DNA from: Anaerolineae bacterium
GTDB lineage: Bacteria > Chloroflexota > Anaerolineae > Anaerolineales > Villigracilaceae
Direction of reading: 5' to 3'
Assembly: GCA_022013685.1 (NCBI GenBank)
Contig: JAKLPV010000007.1
Location: 17,356-81,355, forward strand
Length of the DNA: 64,000 nucleotides
The notes below the pieces were generated by a model. It was not told the DNA's origin, ran no database searches, and saw only the letters and a program-made list of their open reading frames with translations. This document shows positions 55,569-63,141 of this stretch, piece by piece (position 1 is the stretch's first letter; each line of letters begins with the position of its first letter). Position numbers and translations under genes: made by a program.

Positions 55569-55611
55569 CGGGCCTATCTACAAAAAAATAAGAAACAGCA
55601 AAGGTAAATTT

Positions 55612-56070
55612 ATGGCGATAAAAGTACTGATCATCGATGACGATTCGGCCATGACTGATTTACTCAGTCTTTTGCTAAAAAGTTACGGGTTGGAAGTTAT
55701 AGCTACCAATGACAGCCAGGATGGGCTGGAGTTGGCAAAAACAGAATCTGCGGATATTATCCTGCTTGATTTGATGATGCCAGGCAAAACTGGATGGGAC
55801 GTGTGCCGCGAAATCCGCACCTTCAGCCAGGTGCCGATCGCGGTGCTTTCTGCCATAGACGACCCCGTCATGGTGGCGAGCGCATTGGACGTGGGCGCAG
55901 ATGACTATATGGTGAAGCCGATCCCGAGCGGCGAATTATTGGCTCATATTAATAACCTGACCCGGCGCGCCGTTGTCGAAAGAGGCGGCGGCAAAACCAT
56001 GATTCACCAGACCGATGCGCTTGTCAAAAAAAAAGTGATATTTCTTGATCAAAAACCTTTGCAGGCCTAG
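55612..56070 (+). CDS. Single-domain response regulator, orphan
   Basis: 152-aa receiver protein. Acidic pair DDDS at the N-terminus, phospho-acceptor Asp in IILLDLMMPG, Thr/Ser switch VLSAIDD and Lys in DDYMVKPIP. After the receiver (about 120 residues) only a short Arg/Lys-rich tail remains (LTRRAVVERGGGKTMIHQTDALVKKKVIFLDQ), which is too small for a standard output domain. ATG 55612 with AAAGGTAAATTT upstream; the track start lies in the palindrome. No kinase is adjacent. It may act by protein contact. Confidence 0.88.
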   Translation: MAIKVLIIDDDSAMTDLLSLLLKSYGLEVIATNDSQDGLELAKTESADIILLDLMMPGKTGWDVCREIRTFSQVPIAVLSAIDDPVMVASALDVGADDYMVKPIPSGELLAHINNLTRRAVVERGGGKTMIHQTDALVKKKVIFLDQKPLQA

Positions 56071-56110
56071 ACTGGGATAGTACAATAAAAATAAATCCTG
56101 GAGAATTGCC

Positions 56111-56407
56111 GTGCAAACATGCTCAAGATGTAATGCCTCCTCCTCAGATTTGGCTCTCGAATGTGTCAACTGTCATGCCGATTTGAGCCAGCTTTCTGTC
56201 AATGCTCTTGCCCTTAAACAGTATCAACAAAATTCGCGTGTATCTCTCATTCGCATCAATGTGGCTGGCGACGCATGTCCTTTGTGTTATGAATCACGAG
56301 GAACTTTTGAAAAAAACGCTGTGCCCAGGCTGCCCCACGAAGGTTGCTCTCATTCAAGGGGATGCCGCTGTACTTATGAACCTGTGCTCAATGAAATTTT
56401 CCCCTGA
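56111..56407 (+). CDS. Zinc-ribbon small protein
   Basis: 98-aa Cys-rich protein: CSRC...CVNC in the first 23 residues (zinc ribbon), then CPLC...GC...GCRC in the second half, likely a second metal site. GTG 56111 follows CTGGAGAATTGCC, 40 nt after the response-regulator stop, so the two are probably co-transcribed. No enzymatic domain. It could bind nucleic acid or be a protein adaptor; function unknown. Confidence 0.7.
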   Translation: MQTCSRCNASSSDLALECVNCHADLSQLSVNALALKQYQQNSRVSLIRINVAGDACPLCYESRGTFEKNAVPRLPHEGCSHSRGCRCTYEPVLNEIFP

Positions 56408-56408
56408 T

Positions 56409-56472
56409 CTTGGTCTTTGAAACCAAGATGACACAATCCCTGGTCGATAAACCAGGGATTGTGTCATCTTGG
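56409..56472 (+). other. Competing hairpins (22-bp stem plus upstream small stem)
   Basis: Perfect 22-bp arms starting CCAAGATGACACAATCCC around a CGATAA loop (56423-56472). The 5' arm's ACCAAG can instead pair with CTTGGT at 56409-56414, so the two folds exclude each other. No T-run follows. Confidence 0.7.
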
Positions 56473-56498
56473 CGACTCATTCCGTAACGATAGCAATA

Positions 56499-56526
56499 CT
56501 TTACCCTGAAAAGAGGGCGATATAAT
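56499..56526 (+). promoter_or_regulatory. Promoter of the solute-binding lipoprotein gene
   Basis: TATAAT at 56521-56526 with CTTTAC about 16 bp upstream, 57 nt before the ATG. Confidence 0.5.
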
Positions 56527-56583
56527 ACAAAGGACTTTCAGCTTGCTAAAAAGATGCCGGGCAAGCATTTTGCAGGAGAAACC

Positions 56584-57807
56584 ATGACTGCTACACTCAA
56601 ACGATTATCCTTACTGATTATGCTGTTCCTGTTCGCAGCCTGCGCGCCGACTGTGACAGAGCCAGGCGTTAATATCCTTCCTGAAGAAACCCTTCTACCG
56701 CAAGATGTTCCGGGTTTTGAGCCAACGGCTACGCTCTCCTCGCTGGAGCGGTATTATGTTCCCCCCTACTATTCCCCGTTCTACGGGCAGGTTGTCGAAG
56801 ACTCAAAATCTGAGAATGGTTTGCTGATTTACTCGACACTGGGCTATGAAAACTGGGAACCGGTTATTCGCGCATTCCAGGAGCACTATCCCTGGGTCAA
56901 TGTCATCTCGCTCGAATTGGAACCCGGTGAAGTTTTCGAGCGGTACAGCGAGGAAAACGAATCAGGTTTGCGCACAGCCGATATCATCGTTTCTTCTGAT
57001 ATTGCCGCCTGGCAGGATTTTACCCAGCAAGGTCAGGTGCTGCCTTATCGGTCGCAGGAAGATTCTTATCTGCCCAGTTGGGTTAAGACTGGCGCAGGAA
57101 TTTATGCCATGTCCAGCGACCCGCTGCTGATTATTTATAACAAGCAGTTGGTAGAAAATCCGCCCGTATCGATGCAAGATGTTGGCATTCTTTCCAGTGC
57201 TTTTACAACCAGATACGCATCCAACATCGCTACCTACGATATTGCCATGTCGCAATCTGGTTTTGCCGTCAATTGGTTTTGGGTGAAAAACCAGGGAGAG
57301 GCAGGCTGGAATATTCTTAAAGCCATTGGCCAGGCCGACCCTGTCTTGGGAACATCCGAGCGCCAAATGGTTGAGGACATCGGCGCAGGCGATCGATTCC
57401 TGGCTTATTTTGTTTCGGCGATTGCAGTTTTACCGCGTTTGCAGGAGTACCCCGATCTGGGCTGGTCTTATATCCAGGATGGGCAGCCGATTGTCCTGCA
57501 AAGCATGGCAATTACCCAGGCCAATTCCAGCCCAAATTCTGCGAAATTAATGTCCGACTTCCTGCTTTCACAGGAAGGCCAACTGACGCTTGCGCAGGGG
57601 GGCTTGACTCCATACCGCGCTGATATTGCGCGGGTTAGTCCATTGCATATCGAAAAAGTCTCTGAAATTGTTGGTCAGGACAAATTAATTTTCCTCGCGT
57701 TTGACCCTCAGCTGGATAACCTCGCCAGCACGGCTGAGTTTATTCAGCGCTGGGACGCCGCCCTGCGCAAGCCGACATCGCTCGAACAAGAAACGCAAAG
57801 CCCTTAA
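56584..57807 (+). CDS. Extracellular solute-binding lipoprotein (ABC-type), orphan
   Basis: 407-aa periplasmic-binding-protein-like lipoprotein. ATG 56584 after CAGGAGAAACC; signal with lipobox LFLFAAC near residue 20. The body NGLLIYSTLGYENWEPVIRAFQEHYPWVNV and ADIIVSSDIAAWQDFTQQGQVLPY matches the Fe3+/thiamine/spermidine-type class II binding proteins; PNSAKLMSDFLLSQEGQLTLAQGG is the usual C-terminal motif. No permease or ATPase lies nearby, so the partner is elsewhere or it serves in sensing. Ligand unknown. Confidence 0.85.
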   Translation: MTATLKRLSLLIMLFLFAACAPTVTEPGVNILPEETLLPQDVPGFEPTATLSSLERYYVPPYYSPFYGQVVEDSKSENGLLIYSTLGYENWEPVIRAFQEHYPWVNVISLELEPGEVFERYSEENESGLRTADIIVSSDIAAWQDFTQQGQVLPYRSQEDSYLPSWVKTGAGIYAMSSDPLLIIYNKQLVENPPVSMQDVGILSSAFTTRYASNIATYDIAMSQSGFAVNWFWVKNQGEAGWNILKAIGQADPVLGTSERQMVEDIGAGDRFLAYFVSAIAVLPRLQEYPDLGWSYIQDGQPIVLQSMAITQANSSPNSAKLMSDFLLSQEGQLTLAQGGLTPYRADIARVSPLHIEKVSEIVGQDKLIFLAFDPQLDNLASTAEFIQRWDAALRKPTSLEQETQSP

Positions 57808-57837
57808 ACGAATATCATGGCTGACAACTGAAAAACT

Positions 57838-57866
57838 GCCCGTCTGCAAGGCGGGCTTGTTGTTTA
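57838..57866 (+). terminator. Weak terminator
   Basis: GCCCGT / GCGGGC stem, 7-nt loop, then TTGTTGTTTAATTT. Confidence 0.6.
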
Positions 57867-58033
57867 ATTTGCATTCAGACTGCTCTTATCGTAAAATTTA
57901 ATCAACCTCGCCCATGTTTATCGGCAGGGTTTCGCCTCCTCGCTTGGCCTGTGTATTATCACTTTCGACCTTGAACACGTATTGGTAAGTTGCGCACCCT
58001 CATTACCCAACCTTAGACTTACAGGAGAGAAAA

Positions 58034-58435
58034 ATGAGCATCAGCAATGAAGATATGGTTACCGTTCGCCCCGGAGAAAGTTTTATCTCGAAACAACAAC
58101 TGGTCAACTTTGAAGGCGTTTCGGCTGAGACCGCCGGATCAAAAGTGCTGTGCATGCACATGGTCGTTTTTCCGGCTGGCGCAAAGGCTGCTTCACATTA
58201 TCATAACGGGTACGAAACGGTTATTTACTTACTAAAGGGTCGAGTCAAGACCCTGTATGGGGTCGGTTTGAAAAAAGAAATGATTCACGAACCCGGCGAC
58301 TTTATTTTTATCCCCGCGAATGTGCCGCACCTGCCGATGAATTTGAGCGATAGCGAAGAAGCCGTTGCGATTGTGGCCCGCAACGACCCTAACGAGCAGG
58401 AAAGTGTAATACTGTACGATCCGGCAGATTCCTAA
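58034..58435 (+). CDS. Cupin-domain protein
   Basis: 133-aa single cupin barrel. First motif GAKAASHYHNGYETVIYLLKG holds two His and a Glu (H-x-H-x(4)-E type metal site), and second motif EPGDFIFIPANVPHLPMNL holds the last His. ATG 58034 after ACAGGAGAGAAAA. Small cupins of this form bind metal and act as isomerases, dioxygenases or sensors; nothing decides here. Stands alone upstream of a lipoprotein gene. Confidence 0.85.
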   Translation: MSISNEDMVTVRPGESFISKQQLVNFEGVSAETAGSKVLCMHMVVFPAGAKAASHYHNGYETVIYLLKGRVKTLYGVGLKKEMIHEPGDFIFIPANVPHLPMNLSDSEEAVAIVARNDPNEQESVILYDPADS

Positions 58436-58522
58436 CACGCCGTCAGGGTTTTTGCGTTTCGGGAACATATTCTGCCTGGTCGCGGTCTTGTCTGCGAATC
58501 TTTTTGTATCCAGGAGGATATT

Positions 58523-59410
58523 ATGAAACGCATCAGCATCATCTTTGTATTGCTGCTGGCCACTTTGGCCTGCAATTTTGGTGTACCTGCGCCTGAAATA
58601 ACAGCCACCGAGACGCCGCCGACCTCTGCTCCGCCGGTGGATACGCTTCCGCCTGCGGTGACTGTAGAGGTACCCACGGAATCGCCAACGGCCCTGAGCG
58701 GACTGGCCCGCACCTGCCAGAACGTTAGCCTGATCATCCCGGAGGGGCTGGCCGCTGAGATCGAGTGCCAGGTACTCCCGCCGCTCTCCGGGGAGGAAGT
58801 TGCTCCCTGGGAAGCGAGCCCAGGCCACATTGAAATCGCTTTGTCGGGCTATGCCCTGGCAGATAAATTCCACCGTCCGCGCCTGTATATCTTCCCGGTA
58901 GTGGGCCTGGCGGCGGTCCAGCCCGAAGCGGCAGAGAATATCAGCCGCGTACAAACTATTCTTGCCAACCCAGCCGGGCAGTTCTCGAAGGCGGATTTGC
59001 CAGGCGTCCATCTTTTTAATGCGGGCGCGGTATTTGCTTCCAATATCGATGCGCTCAATTTTCAAAGCGGCGCTGGTGTGCGCGCCCTGACCGTGTTTGG
59101 TCAGTATTACGCTCCAGCCAACAACCACGATCTGTTCTACCACTTTCAGGGGCTGACCGATAACGGCCAGTACTACATCATTGCCATCCTGCCGGTCACA
59201 CATCCGGGTTTGCAGGCCGATTCAAATGAAGGCAGCCTGCCGCCCGCCGGTGAATTCCCGGTATACCCCGGCTTTTCAGCTGCGGAGGCCGATATGGAAA
59301 ATTATTACAAAACCATCACGGACCTGCTTGGCGTGGCTGCATCTGAGACTTTTTCCCCATCCCTGGCCGACCTGGATGCGCTGATCACTTCCATTGCCGT
59401 CACACCTTAA
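58523..59410 (+). CDS. Lipoprotein with Thr/Pro linker, unknown function
   Basis: 295-aa exported lipoprotein: signal helix with lipobox VLLLATLAC (Cys 17), Pro/Thr linker (PAPEITATETPPTSAPPVDTLPPAV...), then a globular beta-rich domain with PGHIEIALSGYALADKFHRPRLYIFPV and GQYYAPANNHDLFYHFQGLTDNGQYYIIAILPVT. ATG 58523 with CAGGAGGATATT upstream. Domain not recognised. Close to the serine hydrolase gene (35-nt gap), possibly one transcript. Confidence 0.78.
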   Translation: MKRISIIFVLLLATLACNFGVPAPEITATETPPTSAPPVDTLPPAVTVEVPTESPTALSGLARTCQNVSLIIPEGLAAEIECQVLPPLSGEEVAPWEASPGHIEIALSGYALADKFHRPRLYIFPVVGLAAVQPEAAENISRVQTILANPAGQFSKADLPGVHLFNAGAVFASNIDALNFQSGAGVRALTVFGQYYAPANNHDLFYHFQGLTDNGQYYIIAILPVTHPGLQADSNEGSLPPAGEFPVYPGFSAAEADMENYYKTITDLLGVAASETFSPSLADLDALITSIAVTP

Positions 59411-59444
59411 TACCCGCCATCACAAAACGGAAAGGCCTTCTGAT

Positions 59445-60809
59445 ATGTCCAGTGAGCAGAAATTCCAGCAGGTTTGCGAAAAAATTGCAGCCGAGATGAA
59501 GCGGCTCAAAGTGCCGGGCGCAGCCCTGGGCATTTACCATGCCGGGCAGGAATTTAGCGCCGGGTTTGGCAAGACCAGCATCGAGCACCCCTTGCGCGTC
59601 ACGCCCGACACGCTCTTCCAGGTTGGCTCGATCAGCAAGACTTTCACCGGCACGATCCTGATGCGCCTGGTGGAGGCTGGACGCCTGGATTTGGACATCC
59701 CGGTGCGCAAGATTTTGCCCAAATTCAAGATGTCTGACCCGGATGTGGAGAAACGGCTGACCACCCGTCACTTGTTGACCCATACCGGAGGCTGGATCGG
59801 CGACTATTTTGATGATTTCGGCAACGGCGATGAGGCTTTGCAGAAGATGGTCAGGAAGATTCGCAAACTGCCGCAGGCGACGCCGCTTGGCCGGGCCTGG
59901 TCGTACAACAATGCCGGATTCAACATCGCCGGGCGGATCATCGAGGTGTTGACCGATAAGCCCTACGAAAAAGCGGCCCAGGAAATGATCTTCGACCCGC
60001 TTGGGCTGGAGATGACCTTCTTCTACCCGGATGATGTTTTGATCACCCATCGCTTTGCCAGCGGGCACCAGAAAACCGGCAAAAAAGTGCAGGTGGCGCG
60101 TCCGTGGGCAATTGGCCGGGCCGGCAACTGCGTTGGCGGGGTGGTTAGCACCGTGCGAGACTTGTTGACTTATGCCCGTTTTCAGATGGGAGACGGTTCC
60201 ACGCAGGCGGGCGAGCCGCTGATGAAACGGGAAACGCTCGAAGCCATGCGCGCCGAACAAGTCGATGCCGGTGGACGCGGCAAAATGGGGCTGACCTGGT
60301 TTATCCGCCAGGCCGGGGCCTTGAAAATCTTCGGGCACGGCGGCGCAACCCACGGCCAGCAGGCGGTCCTGCATTTCATCCCGCAGGAGAATTTTGCCCT
60401 CGCGCTGCTGACGAACAGCGACGAGGGCGGGATCATCACCGACAGTGTCTTGAAGTGGGCTTTGGAAATTTATTTCGAGACGGCCATCCCTGCCCCTGTG
60501 CCGGGTCGAAAAACGGAGCTGGAACTGGCCGAGTTTAGCGGCCACTACGAACTGCCGCTCTCGTCTTTTGACCTGTTCGCCAGGGACGGTTATCTTGTCC
60601 GCAAAGACTTCCCGCGCGGCGGGTTCCCGACCCCCGATTCGCCCCCCGGCCCGGCCGAGCCGGATGTGCGCCTGGCCTTTTACGGCACCGATCGCGTTGT
60701 CGGCCTGGACGAGCCGCGCAAGGGCGCGCTGTGCGAGTTCCTGCGCGATGCGGATGGCGAGGTCAGCCTGATGCGTATCGGCGGGCGGCTGCACCCGAAG
60801 ACGGGCTGA
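59445..60809 (+). CDS. Serine hydrolase, beta-lactamase class C / esterase family
   Basis: 454-aa penicillin-binding-protein-like hydrolase. Active Ser and Lys in VGSISKTFTGT (SxxK), Tyr in WSYNNAGFNIAG (Y-x-N) and the HGG triad element in FGHGGATHGQQ, all in order. The last ~100 residues add a lipocalin-like beta domain (LAEFSGHYELPLSSFDLFARDGYLVRKD). No signal peptide is visible, so it may be cytoplasmic. ATG 59445; the longer track ORF has no better start. Actual substrate (peptide, ester, lactam) unknown. Confidence 0.87.
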   Translation: MSSEQKFQQVCEKIAAEMKRLKVPGAALGIYHAGQEFSAGFGKTSIEHPLRVTPDTLFQVGSISKTFTGTILMRLVEAGRLDLDIPVRKILPKFKMSDPDVEKRLTTRHLLTHTGGWIGDYFDDFGNGDEALQKMVRKIRKLPQATPLGRAWSYNNAGFNIAGRIIEVLTDKPYEKAAQEMIFDPLGLEMTFFYPDDVLITHRFASGHQKTGKKVQVARPWAIGRAGNCVGGVVSTVRDLLTYARFQMGDGSTQAGEPLMKRETLEAMRAEQVDAGGRGKMGLTWFIRQAGALKIFGHGGATHGQQAVLHFIPQENFALALLTNSDEGGIITDSVLKWALEIYFETAIPAPVPGRKTELELAEFSGHYELPLSSFDLFARDGYLVRKDFPRGGFPTPDSPPGPAEPDVRLAFYGTDRVVGLDEPRKGALCEFLRDADGEVSLMRIGGRLHPKTG

Positions 60810-60825
60810 ATCAGCCGGTTTTTCC
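60803..60825 (+). terminator. Stop-codon-overlapping terminator
   Basis: GGCTGA-A-TCAGCC palindrome holding the stop codons of both converging genes, followed by GGTTTTT. Short stem, so moderate strength. Confidence 0.55.
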
Positions 60826-61386
60826 CAGGTAAGATGAAATCAGGGTGTCATACTGCGCGGTGGAGGTAAAACCCTTCACCGCCAGTTTTTTGCGCATCTC
60901 GAAGGGGATCTCACCGGCTTGCAGCGCCGACAGCACTTCGGCGTAGTCGCCGGGGTCGCAGACCAGGGTGACGCGCTCGTGGTTCTTGGCCGCCGCGCGG
61001 ATGAGTGTCACCCCGCCGATGTCGATATTCTCGATGACTTCTTCGTAGCTCACACCCGCTTTGGCGATGGTTTGCTCGAAAGGGTATAAGTTGACGGCCA
61101 CCAAGTCGATGAAGTCCCAGCCCAGGTCGAGCAGTTGTTGGTGGTCGGCCTGGGTCGGGCGGGCCAGCAGGCCGCCGTGGACGGCCGGGTGCAGGGTCTT
61201 GACCCGTCCGCCCAGGATCTCAGGTGATTGAGTGTAATCGGCGACCTCGGTGACCGGCAGACCGTTTTCGCGCAGCAGTTTGGCGGTGCCGCCGGAGGCC
61301 AGCAACTGCCAGCCGAGCGCGGACAGGCCGCGGGCGAAATCGAGAATACCGGTTTTGTCGTGAACGGAAAGAATAGCTTTGGGCAT
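60811..61386 (-). CDS. purH: Single-domain PurH (IMP cyclohydrolase part only)
   Basis: 191-aa protein equal to the N-terminal IMP cyclohydrolase (MGS-like) domain of PurH, which closes FAICAR to [65 protein letters not shown] and [21 protein letters not shown] are the domain's signature motifs. It stops at SSYLGKTG with TGA where normal PurH (~520 aa) goes on into the AICAR transformylase domain; the next gene is converging and unrelated. ATG 61386 after AAGGAGCTTCTCTC. The transformylase must be coded elsewhere or replaced by PurP. Confidence 0.9.
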   Translation of the reverse strand: MPKAILSVHDKTGILDFARGLSALGWQLLASGGTAKLLRENGLPVTEVADYTQSPEILGGRVKTLHPAVHGGLLARPTQADHQQLLDLGWDFIDLVAVNLYPFEQTIAKAGVSYEEVIENIDIGGVTLIRAAAKNHERVTLVCDPGDYAEVLSALQAGEIPFEMRKKLAVKGFTSTAQYDTLISSYLGKTG

Positions 61387-61561
61387 GAGAGAAGCTCCTT
61401 GCGGGTGGGTGTTTTGCAAAATTTCGTGCTAAACTAAATAAGTTTCGCCTGTCATTTTAATCGATAACCGTCTGTAAGCCATTAATCCGCAAAATGGCGG
61501 GTAAAGCAATAGTTGGGCGCTGTCCACTCAAAGTTTGGGTTAGTCTCGAAAAAATTAATCT

Positions 61562-62896
61562 ATGAAATCATTTTGGGGCGTTTGGTTATTTTTTATTTTG
61601 GCGGCATGTTCACCTTTGCCCGCAGTTGTAGTTACGCCAACAGCGACCGCTAAAAATGTGCCTACTGCTACAATAACCGACTCATCCACTCCACAGATTT
61701 CTCTATCCGAAACGCCATCACCCCACCAAGAGATCGTATTAACTCCTACTCCTGTAAAACCAACGGTTAAAGTTTTGTCGCCAGAAATACGCGAAGTGAA
61801 ACTTTCGGATTTAGGATTAAGCAACACAACCAGGCTGATTCTTTACTATAAATCCAGTGATAGCCTAAGGATAATGTCGGGACAAGATGCTAAGCCCCAG
61901 AAAATCCCAAACATTCATTCAGAAGCGAATATTTGGTCTGGTGTTGAAATTAGCCCCAACCAAAAATGGTTTATTTATCCAGTTTTTGCAGAAATGCGAG
62001 ATAACATTGCTCATTACGATTTTTGGATTAGTCCCATAGATGGAAAAGAACAGAAAATCGCTGTTTCTGATGTGCAAGCACCCACGTACGCTAGATGGGT
62101 TACTGATGAGCAATTAGAATTATGGTATTACCCTGGCGGTTCCACCTGTCCCCAACGAGTATTAGTTGTTAACCCATTTACACAAGAAGCGTTGATTTCG
62201 TCCGAAGTACCGCCTTCAACTAGCCCCCAATGTTTTTTTGAACTTAGCACTAATCCAGACCGCTCAAAACTCATTTATCTAAACGAAAGCAATGGATTAT
62301 GGAATATTTACGATTTCAAGACCAAACAAAACGAAATTGTTTTCTCATGGTTATCTGAATCTGACCAATTTCATTTATGGCCGTCAGATATATATTGGTC
62401 AGCAAGTGGCATAACCATTGCTTTACCTCAACAAGAAACTGTAGATTTCATCGTTGGCTTATCTGCTTCAGATGCATCTCAAACAAGCGTCGCTTGGAAT
62501 AAAATCTTTTTACCCGATGGAAAAAAGATTTATAACGAAACATTTTCATGGCGAGCATTGGATAATGGGTTGGTTGGGTTTGATTTAGTTCAATCTGACT
62601 ATAATTACATGGGTGATACAAATAATTCTCCACCATCCAATTTCTTGATTTTAGATTTAGAACATTTTATTTTATACGATTATGGCTTGGATAGAGCAAA
62701 AACAGGCGAAAGGCAAAAAGTGATTTCTTCATTTATCTTTTCTTCGGTCAATAATCGTTTTTTGGCTTGGACTGTTTACGAACCACCCGACATGAGATAT
62801 GCCAGTGAGACAGTAGTTTTAGATAGAGAAACTGGACGAATTGCTCGTATAAAAGGATTTGAGTTTTTTGGTTGGGGAGAAGTAACTCAACCATAA
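61562..62896 (+). CDS. AT-rich lipoprotein with beta-propeller-like repeats
   Basis: 444-aa exported lipoprotein: signal with lipobox WLFFILAAC, long Thr/Ser/Pro linker (TPTATAKNVPTATITDSSTPQ...), then a repeated-strand region with sequence such as SPNQKWFIYPVFAE, PDRSKLIYLNESNGLWNIYDFKT and NNRFLAWTVYEPPD that resembles WD40/TolB-type propeller blades. Base composition is far more AT-rich than most of the window, suggesting lateral origin. ATG 61562. Function unknown. Confidence 0.75.
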   Translation: MKSFWGVWLFFILAACSPLPAVVVTPTATAKNVPTATITDSSTPQISLSETPSPHQEIVLTPTPVKPTVKVLSPEIREVKLSDLGLSNTTRLILYYKSSDSLRIMSGQDAKPQKIPNIHSEANIWSGVEISPNQKWFIYPVFAEMRDNIAHYDFWISPIDGKEQKIAVSDVQAPTYARWVTDEQLELWYYPGGSTCPQRVLVVNPFTQEALISSEVPPSTSPQCFFELSTNPDRSKLIYLNESNGLWNIYDFKTKQNEIVFSWLSESDQFHLWPSDIYWSASGITIALPQQETVDFIVGLSASDASQTSVAWNKIFLPDGKKIYNETFSWRALDNGLVGFDLVQSDYNYMGDTNNSPPSNFLILDLEHFILYDYGLDRAKTGERQKVISSFIFSSVNNRFLAWTVYEPPDMRYASETVVLDRETGRIARIKGFEFFGWGEVTQP

Positions 62897-62929
62897 AACC
62901 GCAAGCCACCGATTAACAGCAGTGTCAAG

Positions 62930-63110
62930 GGGTGAGCAAAAAAGTGAATGAAAGATGTTGCGGTAGTATCGCAGCGTCACAGGTTGGCGGACAAGGAGTC
63001 CGCGCCCTTGGGCGGGTTTTGGTTGTGGCTTTTGTCCGCCAGGTCTGCTGAGCGCTGGTGAAGCCCGCCGTTTGGTAATTCAATTTAGGACTTACGCAGG
63101 ACAGAGAATT
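62930..63110. other. Structured region before the IS701-like element
   Basis: TTGGCGGACAA (62992) pairs with TTTGTCCGCCA (63034-63051 area) as the arms of a large imperfect hairpin; inside is a second CGGAC/GTCCG stem. TTTAGGACTTACGCAGGACAG near 63086-63106 resembles insertion-sequence end sequences. No coding frame was seen. Confidence 0.4.
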
Positions 63111-63141
63111 TGACGATTGAGCGAAAAGCGGTTAGTGTTAG

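Larger units (their letters stand above)
55249..55611. other. 363-nt divergent intergenic region ppdK / response regulator
   Basis: Holds the ppdK leader (a small ACGCCT / AGGCGT hairpin at about 55292-55312), an AT-rich stretch, two adjoining palindromes (55444-55484) and the long palindrome 55521-55568. No gene was seen on either strand. Confidence 0.7.

Noticed and set aside
62930-63110. Integron attC site
   Set aside because: The hairpin lacks the paired GTTRRRY core sites and there is no integrase in the window.
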